A stretch of 27,059 nt of DNA, taken from DASPTT01 sp035623275. Its GTDB lineage: Bacteria > Actinomycetota > Acidimicrobiia > Acidimicrobiales > UBA8190. Below are positions 6,957 through 14,785 of the stretch, piece after piece. Within the stretch, counting starts at the first letter, position 1; the number at the start of each line of letters is the position of its first letter. The translations under genes and the position numbers were made by a program. The DNA is taken from the NCBI GenBank assembly GCA_035623275.1, contig DASPTT010000103.1, positions 1 through 27,059 of the forward strand. The letters are read 5' to 3'. Under the pieces are notes generated by a model. It did no database searches and was not told the origin of the DNA. It was given only the letters and a program-made list of their open reading frames with translations.

Positions 6957-7880
6957 GTGCATCCCGCGCTGCGCGGCTACTGCGCCGCCGTTCTCGAATC
7001 GGCCCGTGAGGCCGGGACGCTCGACCAGGTAGCCGACGAGCTCCGCCAGGTCGAGGAGTTCGTGGCGCGCACGGGCACCTTGGAGGCGGCGTTGACCGAC
7101 GCCGCCGTGCCGGCCCCGGCCCGGCGCGCGCTGATCGCCGAGCTCTTCGGCACCCGGCTGCGACCCGAGACGACGCGGCTCGTGATCCGGGCGTCGGCTG
7201 ACGAACGACCCGACGAGTTCCCCATCGGCCTGCACGACCTGACCGAGCAGGCGCACCTGGTGGCGAGCGCGGTGCCCGAGGAGGACGTCGAGGCCGAGGA
7301 GCCGGTGTTGGGGCGCACGCCGGCTCGGCAGTGGGCGGCGGGCTACGCGGCCGCCGTCTTCGAGTCCCTGGGATCGGTGGCCGAGCTCGAGGACGTCGAG
7401 GACGAGCTGTTCCGTTTCGCCCGGATCGTGGAGTCGAGCCCCGAGCTGCGCAGCACCCTGTCCGATCCCAGCCGCCCCGCCGCGGATCGCAAGGCCCTCG
7501 TGGCCGCCCTCCTGTCGGGCAGGTCGCAGGCGGCGACCTTGCGCCTGGCACAGGCCGCGCTCCAAGGGCGCGTCCGCGACGTGGTGCACATGCTCGACTG
7601 GCTGGTTGAGCGCGCCGCCGAGGCCCGGGGCTGGCGAGTGGCCCGGGTCCGCGCCGCGCGCGACGTGGACGAGGCCGAGCGCCGCCAGCTCGACGAAGCG
7701 CTCGAGCGCGTGACGGGCACGCCGGTCGAGCTCCAGGTGACCGTGGAGCCGGAGTTGCTCGGCGGCATCGTCGTGCAGGTCGGCGACCTGCTCGTGGACG
7801 CGAGCGCGAGACACCGTCTCGAACAACTGCAAGAGCACCTCCTCGGACTCGAGGGGGCGACGCGAGGAGCTGGAACCTAG
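6957..7880 (+). CDS. atpH: ATP synthase F1 subunit delta, long form with duplicated N-terminal domain
   Basis: Delta joins the peripheral stalk to the top of the alpha3beta3 head. At 307 residues it is far longer than E. coli delta (177). The sequence shows two copies of the helical N-terminal domain, at about 5-80 and 126-201, joined by an acidic linker (about 81-125). Matching points are GYCAAVLES (7-15) with GYAAAVFES (129-137), DQVADEL with EDVEDEL, and PAPARRALIAEL with PAADRKALVAAL. The C-terminal beta domain carries the usual ELLGGIVVQVGDLLVDAS (266-283) and the final helix. The GTG start at 6957 is preceded by a G/A-rich stretch. The stop TAG abuts the atpA ATG. Confidence 0.93.
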   Translation: MHPALRGYCAAVLESAREAGTLDQVADELRQVEEFVARTGTLEAALTDAAVPAPARRALIAELFGTRLRPETTRLVIRASADERPDEFPIGLHDLTEQAHLVASAVPEEDVEAEEPVLGRTPARQWAAGYAAAVFESLGSVAELEDVEDELFRFARIVESSPELRSTLSDPSRPAADRKALVAALLSGRSQAATLRLAQAALQGRVRDVVHMLDWLVERAAEARGWRVARVRAARDVDEAERRQLDEALERVTGTPVELQVTVEPELLGGIVVQVGDLLVDASARHRLEQLQEHLLGLEGATRGAGT

Positions 7881-9404
7881 ATGGCTGAGCTGACCATCAA
7901 CGCCGACGAGATCGCCGCTGCGCTGCGCCGGCACGTCACGGAGTACACGCCCGAGGTGACCACCGAGCAGGTCGGGCGGATCGTCGAGGTCGGAGACGGG
8001 ATCGCCCGGATCTCGGGCCTGCCGGGCGCGGCGGTCAACGAGCTGCTCGAGTTCGAGGACGGCACCGTCGGCCTGGCCCTGAACCTCGACGAGGACACCA
8101 TCGGCGCGGTCATCCTCGGGAGCGACACCAACCTCCAGGAAGAGCAGCTGGTGCGGGCCACCGGCCGGATCCTCTCCGTGCCGGTCGGCGACGGGTTGCT
8201 CGGGCGCGTCGTGAACCCCTTGGGCGAGCCCATCGACGGCAAGGGCTCGATCGCCAGCGACCAGACCCGGCGCCTCGAGGTCCAGGCGCCCGGCATCATC
8301 GCCCGTCAGCCGGTCAAGGAGCCGCTGCAGACCGGCATCAAGGCCATCGACTCGATGACGCCGATCGGCCGGGGCCAGCGCGAGCTCATCATCGGCGACC
8401 GCAAGACCGGCAAGACGACGGTGGCGATCGACACGATCATCAACCAGAAGGGCCAGGGCGTGAAGTGCATCTACGTCGCCATCGGCCAGAAGGGGTCCTC
8501 GATCGCCCAGACGGTGGCCACCCTGGCCAGCCACGGGGCCATGGAGTACACCGTGGTCGTTGCGGCCGCCGCGTCGGAGCCCGCCCCCTTCAAGTACCTG
8601 GCCCCCTACGCGGGCTGCGCCATGGGCCAGCACTGGATGGAGAACGGCGAGCACGCCCTGATCGTCTACGACGACCTCTCCAAGCAGGCCGAGGCCTACC
8701 GGCAGCTGTCCCTGCTGCTGCGCCGTCCGCCGGGGCGCGAGGCGTACCCCGGGGACGTCTTCTACCTCCACAGCCGGCTCCTCGAGCGTGCCGCCAAGCT
8801 GTCCGACGAGCGGGGCGGCGGGTCGCTCACCGCCCTGCCGATCATCGAGACCAAGGGCGGCGACGTCGCCGCGTACATCCCCACCAACGTGATCTCGATC
8901 ACCGACGGCCAGATCTACCTCGAGTCCGAGCTCTTCTACTCGGGCATCCGCCCGGCCATGAACGTCGGCATCTCGGTGAGCCGGGTGGGTGGCTCGGCCC
9001 AGATCAAGGCCATGCGCTCGGTGGCCGGCACGCTCAAGATCGACCTGGCCCAGTTCCGCGAGCTCGAGGCCTTCGCCACCTTCGGCTCCGAGCTCGACAA
9101 GGTGTCCCAGGCCCAGCTCGACCGCGGCTACCGGCTCACGGAGCTGCTCAAGCAGGGCCAGAACGCGCCCATGCCGGTCGAGGAGCAGGTGGTGGTGATC
9201 TTCGCCGGCTCGAGCGGCCTCGTCGACGACGTCCCCGTCGCGCAGGTGCGCCGGTTCGAGTCGGAGATGCTCGCCTTCCTGCGCGCCAACCACCCCGAGA
9301 TGCTCGAGCACATCCGCTCGACGGGGACCATGCCCGAGGAGGCCGACCTGACCAAGGCCCTCAAGGCGTTCCACGACGGCTTCGCCGTGATCGAGGGCGA
9401 CTGA
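7881..9404 (+). CDS. atpA: ATP synthase F1 subunit alpha
   Basis: Alpha alternates with beta in the catalytic head and holds the non-catalytic nucleotide sites. The 507-residue product has the N-terminal beta-barrel, a P-loop GDRKTGKT (172-179), the SKQAEAYRQ stretch, and the arginine-finger region SGIRPAMNVGISVSRVGG. The length matches E. coli (513), and the C-terminus ends FHDGFAVIEGD without the long tail that mycobacterial alpha uses to suppress ATP hydrolysis. ATG 7881 directly follows the atpH stop. Confidence 0.98.
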   Translation: MAELTINADEIAAALRRHVTEYTPEVTTEQVGRIVEVGDGIARISGLPGAAVNELLEFEDGTVGLALNLDEDTIGAVILGSDTNLQEEQLVRATGRILSVPVGDGLLGRVVNPLGEPIDGKGSIASDQTRRLEVQAPGIIARQPVKEPLQTGIKAIDSMTPIGRGQRELIIGDRKTGKTTVAIDTIINQKGQGVKCIYVAIGQKGSSIAQTVATLASHGAMEYTVVVAAAASEPAPFKYLAPYAGCAMGQHWMENGEHALIVYDDLSKQAEAYRQLSLLLRRPPGREAYPGDVFYLHSRLLERAAKLSDERGGGSLTALPIIETKGGDVAAYIPTNVISITDGQIYLESELFYSGIRPAMNVGISVSRVGGSAQIKAMRSVAGTLKIDLAQFRELEAFATFGSELDKVSQAQLDRGYRLTELLKQGQNAPMPVEEQVVVIFAGSSGLVDDVPVAQVRRFESEMLAFLRANHPEMLEHIRSTGTMPEEADLTKALKAFHDGFAVIEGD

Positions 9405-9408
9405 GCCG

Positions 9409-10359
9409 ATGGCCGGAGGCCAGGAGCGGGTCCTTCGACGCCGGATCAAGAGCGTCCAGGCGACGAAGAAGATCACGCGCGCCATGGAGTTGATCGCCTC
9501 GAGCCAGATCGTGCGGGCCCAGAACCGCATCCGCGCCGGGGCGCCCTACCAGCGCGGCATCGCCCGCGTCCTCGCCGAGGCGGCGGCCGACGCGGGGGAC
9601 ACCGCCGGCCGGGTGCTCGGGGTGCCCGAATCGCCCCAGCGCGTCCTGGTCGTGGCGCTCGTGGCGGACCGGGGCCTGTGCGGTGGCTACAACGCGAACG
9701 TGCTGCGGACGGTCGAGCGCCTGGTGCGCGCCGGGCGCGCCGAGGGCCGGGAGTACCGGATCGTGGCCGCGGGAAAGAAGGCCCAGTCCTACCTCCGGTT
9801 CCGGGGCCTCGAGGTGACCGAGGCCTTCACCGGCTTCTCGGACCGGCCGACGTTCGAGGACGCCCGCCGCGTCGCCGCCGCGGTCACGCCCCGGTTCGCC
9901 GCCGAGGACGTCGACCAGGTGATGATCGTCTCCACCCGCTTCGTCTCGGCCGGGACCCAGGTCGTCGAGACCCGCCAGCTCCTCCCCCTGCCCGAGCCCA
10001 CCGACGGTGTGCCCCATCCCCACTTCGAGACCGAGAGCGTCACCGGTGACCACGGGGCGCAGGGGGTCGCCGCGCGCGAGGGCTACACCGAGTTCGAGCC
10101 CGACGCCACCGAGCTGCTGGTCGAGCTGGTCCCGTGCTATGTCGAGGCGGCGCTCTTCGGCGCCCTCCTCGAGGCCGCGGCCAGCGAGCACACGGCCCGC
10201 CAGCGGGCCATGGCCGCCGCCACCGACAACGCCGAGGAGCTGGTCAAGACCCTCACGCGGATCATGAACCGCGCCCGCCAGGACGCCATCACCACCGAGA
10301 TCATGGAGATCGTCGGCGGTGCAGAGTCGTTGCGCCAGGCGGCCAAGGCACAGGACTGA
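9409..10359 (+). CDS. atpG: ATP synthase F1 subunit gamma
   Basis: Gamma is the central rotor shaft. The 316-residue protein begins with RRRIKSVQATKKITRAMELI (a conserved coiled-coil start), has the Rossmann-like core with DRGLCGGYNANV, and ends with the conserved helix NRARQDAITTEIMEIVGGAE. It is somewhat longer than usual (about 285-305) because of a loop rich in Pro, His and acidic residues at about 190-225. The ATG lies 4 nt after the atpA stop, so the two are probably coupled. Confidence 0.97.
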   Translation: MAGGQERVLRRRIKSVQATKKITRAMELIASSQIVRAQNRIRAGAPYQRGIARVLAEAAADAGDTAGRVLGVPESPQRVLVVALVADRGLCGGYNANVLRTVERLVRAGRAEGREYRIVAAGKKAQSYLRFRGLEVTEAFTGFSDRPTFEDARRVAAAVTPRFAAEDVDQVMIVSTRFVSAGTQVVETRQLLPLPEPTDGVPHPHFETESVTGDHGAQGVAAREGYTEFEPDATELLVELVPCYVEAALFGALLEAAASEHTARQRAMAAATDNAEELVKTLTRIMNRARQDAITTEIMEIVGGAESLRQAAKAQD

Positions 10360-10376
10360 GAAACAGGAGCCCACGC

Positions 10377-11831
10377 ATGACCACCACCGCCACCGAGCCC
10401 ACCACCACCGACGGCGCCCTGCCCGACGGCCGCGTCGTCGCCATCGCCGGCCCCGTCGTCGACGCCGAGTTCCCACCGCACGCCCTGCCCGAGATCAACA
10501 CCGCCGTCCTCATGGACCTGGTCCTCGACGGCCAGACGGTGACGGTGACCGCCGAGGTGGCCCAGCAGATCGGCGAGGGACGGGTGCGCTGCATCTGCCT
10601 CAAGCCCACCGACGGGCTGCAGCGGGGGACCCCGGTGCGCAACACCGGCCGCGGGCTGACCGTCCCCGTCGGCGACGCCACCCTGGGCCACGTGTTCAAC
10701 GTGCTCGGCGAGCCCCTCGACACGGCCGACATCGGGCCGGTCGAGGACCGCTGGGAGATCCACCGCGAGGCGCCCGCCTTCGAGAGCCTGGAGCCCAAGG
10801 CGCAGATGTTCGAGACGGGCATCAAGGTCATCGACCTGCTCGAGCCCTACGTCCAGGGCGGCAAGATCGGCCTCTTCGGCGGCGCGGGCGTGGGCAAGAC
10901 CGTGCTCATCATGGAGATGATCAACCGGGTGGCCACCCAGCACGGCGGCGTCTCGGTGTTCGCCGGGGTCGGCGAGCGCACCCGCGAGGGCACGGACCTG
11001 CTCATCGAGATGCAGGAGTCCGGGGTCATCGAGAAGGCAGCCCTGTGCTACGGCCAGATGGACGAGCCGCCCGGGGTGCGCCTGCGCGTGGCGCTCGCCG
11101 CGCTCACCATGGCCGAGTACTTCCGCGACGTGAAGAACCAGGACGTGCTCCTGTTCGTCGACAACATCTTCCGATTCGTCCAGGCCGGCTCCGAGGTGTC
11201 CACCCTGCTCGGCCGCATGCCCTCCGCCGTGGGCTACCAGCCCACCCTGGCCGACGAGATGGGCGAGCTCCAGGAGCGGATCACCTCGACCCGGGGCCGT
11301 TCCATCACCTCGTTGCAGGCCGTCTACGTCCCCGCCGACGACTACACCGACCCGGCCCCCTTCACGACGTTCACCCACCTGGACGCCACCACGGAGCTGT
11401 CGCGCCAGATCGCGTCGCTCGGCATCTACCCCGCGGTGGACCCGCTGGCGTCGACCTCGAACATCCTCTCCCCCGAAGTCGTGGGCGAGCGTCACTACAA
11501 CGTGGCCCGCCGGGTCCAGGAGGTGCTCCAGCGGTACAAGGAGCTCCAGGACATCATCGCCATCCTCGGGCTCGACGAGCTCTCGGAGGAGGACCGAGTG
11601 ACGGTGGCCCGGGCCCGCAAGATCCAGCGGTTCCTGTCGCAGCCGTTCTTCGTCGGCGAGGTCTTCACCGGCATCCCCGGGATCTACGTGTCCGTGTCCG
11701 AGACGGTGGAGTCCTTCGAGGCCCTCGTCAACGGCGACCTCGACGACGTCCCCGAGCAGGCGTTCCTGAACGTGGGCGGGGTCGACTCGGTGCACGAGAA
11801 GGCGGCCAAGCTCCAGGCCGAGGCGGAGTAG
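10377..11831 (+). CDS. atpD: ATP synthase F1 subunit beta
   Basis: Beta carries the catalytic ATP sites. The 484-residue product contains the P-loop GGAGVGKT (168-175), GERTREGTDL, the Walker B stretch LLFVDNIFRF and the conserved RMPSAVGYQPTLADEMG. The N-terminus has a Thr/Ala-rich leader of about 15 residues before the barrel. ATG 10377 is chosen because AGGAG (10365-10369) lies 7 nt upstream and the frame upstream of it overlaps atpG with shadow sequence. It follows atpG by 17 nt. Confidence 0.98.
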   Translation: MTTTATEPTTTDGALPDGRVVAIAGPVVDAEFPPHALPEINTAVLMDLVLDGQTVTVTAEVAQQIGEGRVRCICLKPTDGLQRGTPVRNTGRGLTVPVGDATLGHVFNVLGEPLDTADIGPVEDRWEIHREAPAFESLEPKAQMFETGIKVIDLLEPYVQGGKIGLFGGAGVGKTVLIMEMINRVATQHGGVSVFAGVGERTREGTDLLIEMQESGVIEKAALCYGQMDEPPGVRLRVALAALTMAEYFRDVKNQDVLLFVDNIFRFVQAGSEVSTLLGRMPSAVGYQPTLADEMGELQERITSTRGRSITSLQAVYVPADDYTDPAPFTTFTHLDATTELSRQIASLGIYPAVDPLASTSNILSPEVVGERHYNVARRVQEVLQRYKELQDIIAILGLDELSEEDRVTVARARKIQRFLSQPFFVGEVFTGIPGIYVSVSETVESFEALVNGDLDDVPEQAFLNVGGVDSVHEKAAKLQAEAE

Positions 11832-11837
11832 CGGCCC

Positions 11838-12287
11838 GTGGCCAGCTTCCCGGCCAGCATCGTCACGCCCGAGCGCGTGCTCCTCGAGGCCGAGGAGGTC
11901 GAGGCGGTGGTCCTGCGGACCGATTCCGGCGACGCCACCTTCCTCGCCAACCACGCCGACCTCGTGGGCGCGGTCGTCCCCGGCGCGTGCCGGCTCCAGC
12001 GCGAGGACGGCAGCGAGGAGCGCTTCGCCGTCCACGGCGGTTTCGTCCAGGTGGGGGGCAACCGCGTGACGGTGCTCGCCCCCATCGCCGAGCGTGCGGA
12101 CGAGATCGATGTCGATCGCGCCCAGCGTGCGCTGGAGGCCGCCGAGCAGCGGCTGGCCGAGGCCGGGGCGAAGGGGGGCGGGGCCCCGGGGGCCGAGGAG
12201 GAGGAGCCCGACCCCGAGCGCGCCGACGCCGAGGCCGCCGCCCAGCGGGCGCGGGTGCGCCTCGAGGTGGCGGGCGCGGGCCAATGA
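11838..12287 (+). CDS. atpC: ATP synthase F1 subunit epsilon
   Basis: Epsilon binds the foot of gamma and can inhibit ATP hydrolysis through its C-terminal helices. The 149-residue protein has the N-terminal beta-sandwich with FPASIVTPERVLLE, the GDATFLANHADLVGAV segment and the conserved FAVHGGFVQV. The C-terminal helical hairpin (about 91-145) is interrupted by an unusual Gly/Glu-rich linker at about 110-127. GTG 11838 is 6 nt after the atpD stop. The gene ends in an ATGA overlap with the next gene. Confidence 0.95.
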   Translation: MASFPASIVTPERVLLEAEEVEAVVLRTDSGDATFLANHADLVGAVVPGACRLQREDGSEERFAVHGGFVQVGGNRVTVLAPIAERADEIDVDRAQRALEAAEQRLAEAGAKGGGAPGAEEEEPDPERADAEAAAQRARVRLEVAGAGQ

Positions 12288-12697
12288 GCGAGCGCAGCGA
12301 GGTCCTCGTCGACGCCGGGACGATGGTAGGGGAGGCCCAGGCGCTGCGCCTGCCCACCCCCAACCAGGTATGGCACTGGGCCATGACCCTCACCGAGGAG
12401 GTCCGCCGGGCCCCCGACACCCTGCGCGGGGCGCGTGAGGTCATCATGGAGCTGGCCCGCCTCCCGCAGCAGATCGACGACCTGATCGTCGCCCTCGACC
12501 GCACGGTCGAGAACATCGACCGGTCGCTCAACGAGGTGTCGGGGGCCATCGTCGGCGGCATGAACGACCGCATCGGCCATGTCGACGACATGGTCTCGGA
12601 CCTGCGCAACACGCTGACGTCGCTGATCGGCGCCATCCCGGTGGCCCGACGCGCCCTGCAGAGCTCGCGTGCCGACATCGAGATCGAGGCGCCCTGA
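12284..12697 (+). CDS. Small helical protein coupled to atpC, function unknown
   Basis: The 137-residue product starts at ATG 12284 inside the ATGA overlap with atpC, so it is the last gene of the atp operon and probably translated with it. I do not recognise it. From about residue 35 to 128 it is predicted to be almost wholly amphipathic helix with regular hydrophobic spacing (for example LARLPQQIDDLIVALDRTV), then a Gly break (GAIVGGMNDR), a second helix, and an acidic end. It has no signal peptide and no clear membrane helix. It could bind a membrane surface, self-assemble as a coiled coil, or associate with the ATP synthase; position is the only hint to function. Confidence 0.8.
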   Translation: MSERSEVLVDAGTMVGEAQALRLPTPNQVWHWAMTLTEEVRRAPDTLRGAREVIMELARLPQQIDDLIVALDRTVENIDRSLNEVSGAIVGGMNDRIGHVDDMVSDLRNTLTSLIGAIPVARRALQSSRADIEIEAP

Positions 12698-12768
12698 CCC
12701 CCTGACCGACGCCCAGTCCCGACCCATGGGCGAGTGCCAGCTCGACCTCGACACCGACGACGGGGGCC

Positions 12769-12797
12769 TTGATTCCCGCCGACGTTGGGCAGACAAT
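12769..12797 (+). promoter_or_regulatory. Sigma70-type promoter for the downstream membrane protein gene
   Basis: TTGATT (12769-12774) and GACAAT (12792-12797) are separated by exactly 17 nt, the best -35/-10 pair in the window. Transcription would start near 12804, giving a leader of about 42 nt with a GGGGAGGGG ribosome site before ATG 12846. Confidence 0.6.
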
Positions 12798-12845
12798 GGC
12801 GTGGGAGCCAGCGTCGCCTCCCACCGGCTGGAGCGGGGAGGGGCG

Positions 12846-13784
12846 ATGCGAAACGGTGCGCAACGCGTCACTGCACGGCACCTCGTCACGGACTCGACGG
12901 TCTTCACCGTCGGTGGCGTGCTGACGTTGGTGGCCACGGTCTTGACGCTCGTGATCACGACGGTGCTGCGCTTCACGGCGTTCCAGGTCGTCACGGTGTC
13001 CTTCCTCGTGTTCACGGCGTCGACCCTGGTGGTGCTCATGGTCGAGGTGCGACGGCGATCCGATCGGATCCACAACGTCATGGACATCTGCGACCGGCTG
13101 GCCACGTCAGGTCAGGCGATGGCGGGCTTCAAGAGCGTGGGTCTTCGTCTCGGCGACGTGCTCGACAACTACGCAGGCCAGCCCGAGATCGCCATTGCCT
13201 GGCAAACGGCGATGCATCGGTGCAGCGACACCTTGGAACAGCTGGCACAGGGCCATCTGGTCACGCGAACGAGCGACCAGACGTACAAGCTCGCCTTCTT
13301 GCACCGAGGACTGCCGTTGCGTGCCACCAGCCTGCTCAGGGCCAACCTCGACTTCTGGCGTTCCTCGGACGGACAGGAGTACTGGAGCGAGCAGCTCCGA
13401 GCGCTGCGCGAGGGCCTCACGATCCAGCGCGTCTTCATCTGCGACGGGGACTCGGCGGCCGTGCGTGACCTGGTCCAGCGCCACGCCGATGCCGGGGTCG
13501 AGACCTATGTCGTCGAGGAGAGCCAGCTGGCACCCGACGATCGCGTGGACATCACCCTGTGGGGAGACGAAGCGGTCTTCTACAAGCAGTTCCAGCAGCG
13601 GCCCCAGGGGAGGGGCCAGTGGTACGACCGGTTCTCGTTCCGCAGCCGGGACGTGGACGAGACGAATCGGCAGTACGAGCGGATCGTGAAGCTCGCGGCG
13701 CGCGTGCCGCCGCGACGCGACCACCGATGCGCGACCGGCGGCGGTCCCGAGGCGGGTTCGGCGCTCAGCGTGAGCGCACGATGA
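12846..13784 (+). CDS. Two-helix membrane protein with an unknown cytosolic domain
   Basis: The 312-residue product has two closely spaced membrane helices near the N-terminus (about 18-40 and 44-66) and then a cytosolic part. In the middle, TSLLRANLDFWRSSDGQEYW (161-180) leads into IQRVFICDGDSAAVRDLV (193-210) and GVETYVVEES (217-226), an alternating strand/helix pattern that resembles a regulatory module I have seen in bacterial signalling proteins, possibly related to the phospholipase D fold, but no HKD motif is present. The function is unknown. Start ATG 12846 is supported by GGGGAGGGG just upstream and a good promoter. GC content and codon choice look more relaxed than in the atp genes, which fits an accessory or acquired gene. 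It converges on the VOC gene with a gap of 21 nt. Confidence 0.82.
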   Translation: MRNGAQRVTARHLVTDSTVFTVGGVLTLVATVLTLVITTVLRFTAFQVVTVSFLVFTASTLVVLMVEVRRRSDRIHNVMDICDRLATSGQAMAGFKSVGLRLGDVLDNYAGQPEIAIAWQTAMHRCSDTLEQLAQGHLVTRTSDQTYKLAFLHRGLPLRATSLLRANLDFWRSSDGQEYWSEQLRALREGLTIQRVFICDGDSAAVRDLVQRHADAGVETYVVEESQLAPDDRVDITLWGDEAVFYKQFQQRPQGRGQWYDRFSFRSRDVDETNRQYERIVKLAARVPPRRDHRCATGGGPEAGSALSVSAR

Positions 13785-13805
13785 GTCCCTCGGCGCGTCC
13801 GTGCC

Positions 13806-14216
13806 TCACCCGAGGCAGAACTCGTTGCCCTCGGGATCGAGCATCACCGTCCAGCTCGTCCCGTTGCCCTGTCGGTGCTCGACTCTGGTCGCACCCAGGG
13901 ATTCGAGGCGCGTGATCTCGGCTTCCGGATCCTTCGAGGCCAGGTCCACGTGCATGCGGTTCTTGACGACCTTGGGCTCCGGGACTCGGAAGAACAGGAT
14001 GCCCCGCACTCCTCGCTTGTCCGGAGCCTGAAGGGCCACGAAATCGTCCCGTTCGATCACGGGTCGGTAGCCCGTGACGGCCGACCAGAAGGTCGAGAGC
14101 CGCCTGGGGTCCTCGCAGTCGAACGTCACGTTGAGGATGAACGACGACCCGTTCGATCCCGACCGCTCCTGTGGGAGCGACGGGGCACCGACGAAGCGCC
14201 GCACGCGACCGGCCAT
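13806..14216 (-). CDS. VOC/glyoxalase-fold protein
   Basis: A 136-residue protein of the vicinal oxygen chelate fold, small single-subunit type (glyoxalase-like). It shows FILNVTFDCEDPRRLSTFWS (26-45), a strand with RMHVDLASKDPEAEI (87-101) and the ending TVMLDPEGNEFCLG (123-136), typical of this group. His89 and Glu132 sit where metal ligands often lie in the fold. Members include glyoxalases, dioxygenases and antibiotic-binding proteins; the substrate cannot be given. Start ATG 14216 is chosen because the frame upstream is Arg/His-rich shadow sequence and a CAGAGT hexamer lies 7 nt before this ATG, with AAGG also present. Confidence 0.85.
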   Translation of the reverse strand: MAGRVRRFVGAPSLPQERSGSNGSSFILNVTFDCEDPRRLSTFWSAVTGYRPVIERDDFVALQAPDKRGVRGILFFRVPEPKVVKNRMHVDLASKDPEAEITRLESLGATRVEHRQGNGTSWTVMLDPEGNEFCLG

Positions 14217-14223
14217 GCGCCTT

Positions 14224-14229
14224 ACTCTG
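14224..14229 (-). promoter_or_regulatory. Putative -10 box of the VOC gene
   Basis: On the minus strand CAGAGT is followed by 7 nt and the ATG at 14216. The hexamer keeps A at position 2 and T at position 6 but lacks the first T. Confidence 0.3.
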
Positions 14230-14240
14230 GCACAGGGATT

Positions 14241-14270
14241 CCCGGCACCCGGGACGTGCCCGGTGCCGGG
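14241..14270 (-). terminator. GC-rich stem-loop downstream of the pilin-like gene
   Basis: CCCGGCACC (14241-14249) and GGTGCCGGG (14262-14270) form a perfect 9-bp inverted repeat around a 12-nt loop. It lies 30 nt past the stop of the minus-strand small membrane gene and before the VOC gene. There is no U-tract, so it would be a tail-less hairpin; it could instead act on the VOC promoter. Confidence 0.5.
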
Positions 14271-14299
14271 GCCACTCGGTGGGCGATCCCCCCGGGGGC

Positions 14300-14599
14300 C
14301 TAGGGCACCGCCGGCACGCCGCCGATCTGTCCCGCCAACTGCTGGGTGCACCATGCCTGCTGGGCTTGGGTCGGGGGATCGCCGTAGGTCGATGCCCTCC
14401 CTTCTGCGCACAGCTTGATCTGGTTCTCCGCCGGGGACTGGCTGAGGATCGAGCCCGACGACCGACCGCCGGCCGCGGTGCCGCCGGCGAAGGGGTTCAA
14501 GCTCGTCATCAAGAGGATCGCGACCACGACGAGCGCACCCGCGATCGCGATGAGGCTCATGCCGGTGGTGAGCCCGCTCGCATCTCGTCGCCACCGCAT
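14300..14599 (-). CDS. Small single-helix membrane protein, possibly pilin-like
   Basis: A 99-residue protein with a basic N-terminus (MRWRRDASGLTTG), one hydrophobic helix (about 14-34, MSLIAIAGALVVVAILLM) and a Gly/Ser/Ala-rich outer part with two cysteines, Cys64 and Cys84, that could form a disulfide. The layout of a short basic leader, a Gly, then a hydrophobic stretch resembles a type IV prepilin-like signal with cleavage after Gly13, but the Glu at position 5 of a usual pilin is missing. It may be just a membrane-anchored protein. ATG 14599 is chosen over a TTG at 14611 because GGAGG lies 5 nt upstream. Confidence 0.7.
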   Translation of the reverse strand: MRWRRDASGLTTGMSLIAIAGALVVVAILLMTSLNPFAGGTAAGGRSSGSILSQSPAENQIKLCAEGRASTYGDPPTQAQQAWCTQQLAGQIGGVPAVP

Positions 14600-14785
14600 A
14601 TGGTCCTCCAACCGGCCGGGCCGGGATCGTCACGTGCGGGTCACCGTGATCGCCATGACCTGCCCGATGCCGGAGTGATCGACGTCTGAGCCCGGTCCCG
14701 ATGAGGGGGACGTCCGGATGTTGTGCGCGACTTGTGGTGGGCAGCCGGCGCCCGTGCCCCGGCGAGTTCTGATAGACGACGTCCC

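Noticed and set aside
6507..9530. A 1007-codon open frame on the minus strand across atpF, atpH and atpA
   Set aside because: It is antisense to well-conserved atp genes and its translation is rich in Arg, Gly, His and Leu with no domain. GC-rich DNA lacks stop codons in such frames.
10134..10376. Upstream extension of atpD into atpG
   Set aside because: No beta-subunit homology before the ATG at 10377, which has a good AGGAG.
10137..12284. A 715-codon minus-strand frame opposite atpD and atpC
   Set aside because: It is a mirror of the codon bias of the plus-strand genes; no recognisable protein is seen.
14217..14633. N-terminal extension of the VOC protein to 14633
   Set aside because: The extra 139 codons are Arg/His/Gly-rich, run antisense-frame through the pilin-like gene and cross the 14241-14270 stem-loop; the VOC fold starts just after ATG 14216.
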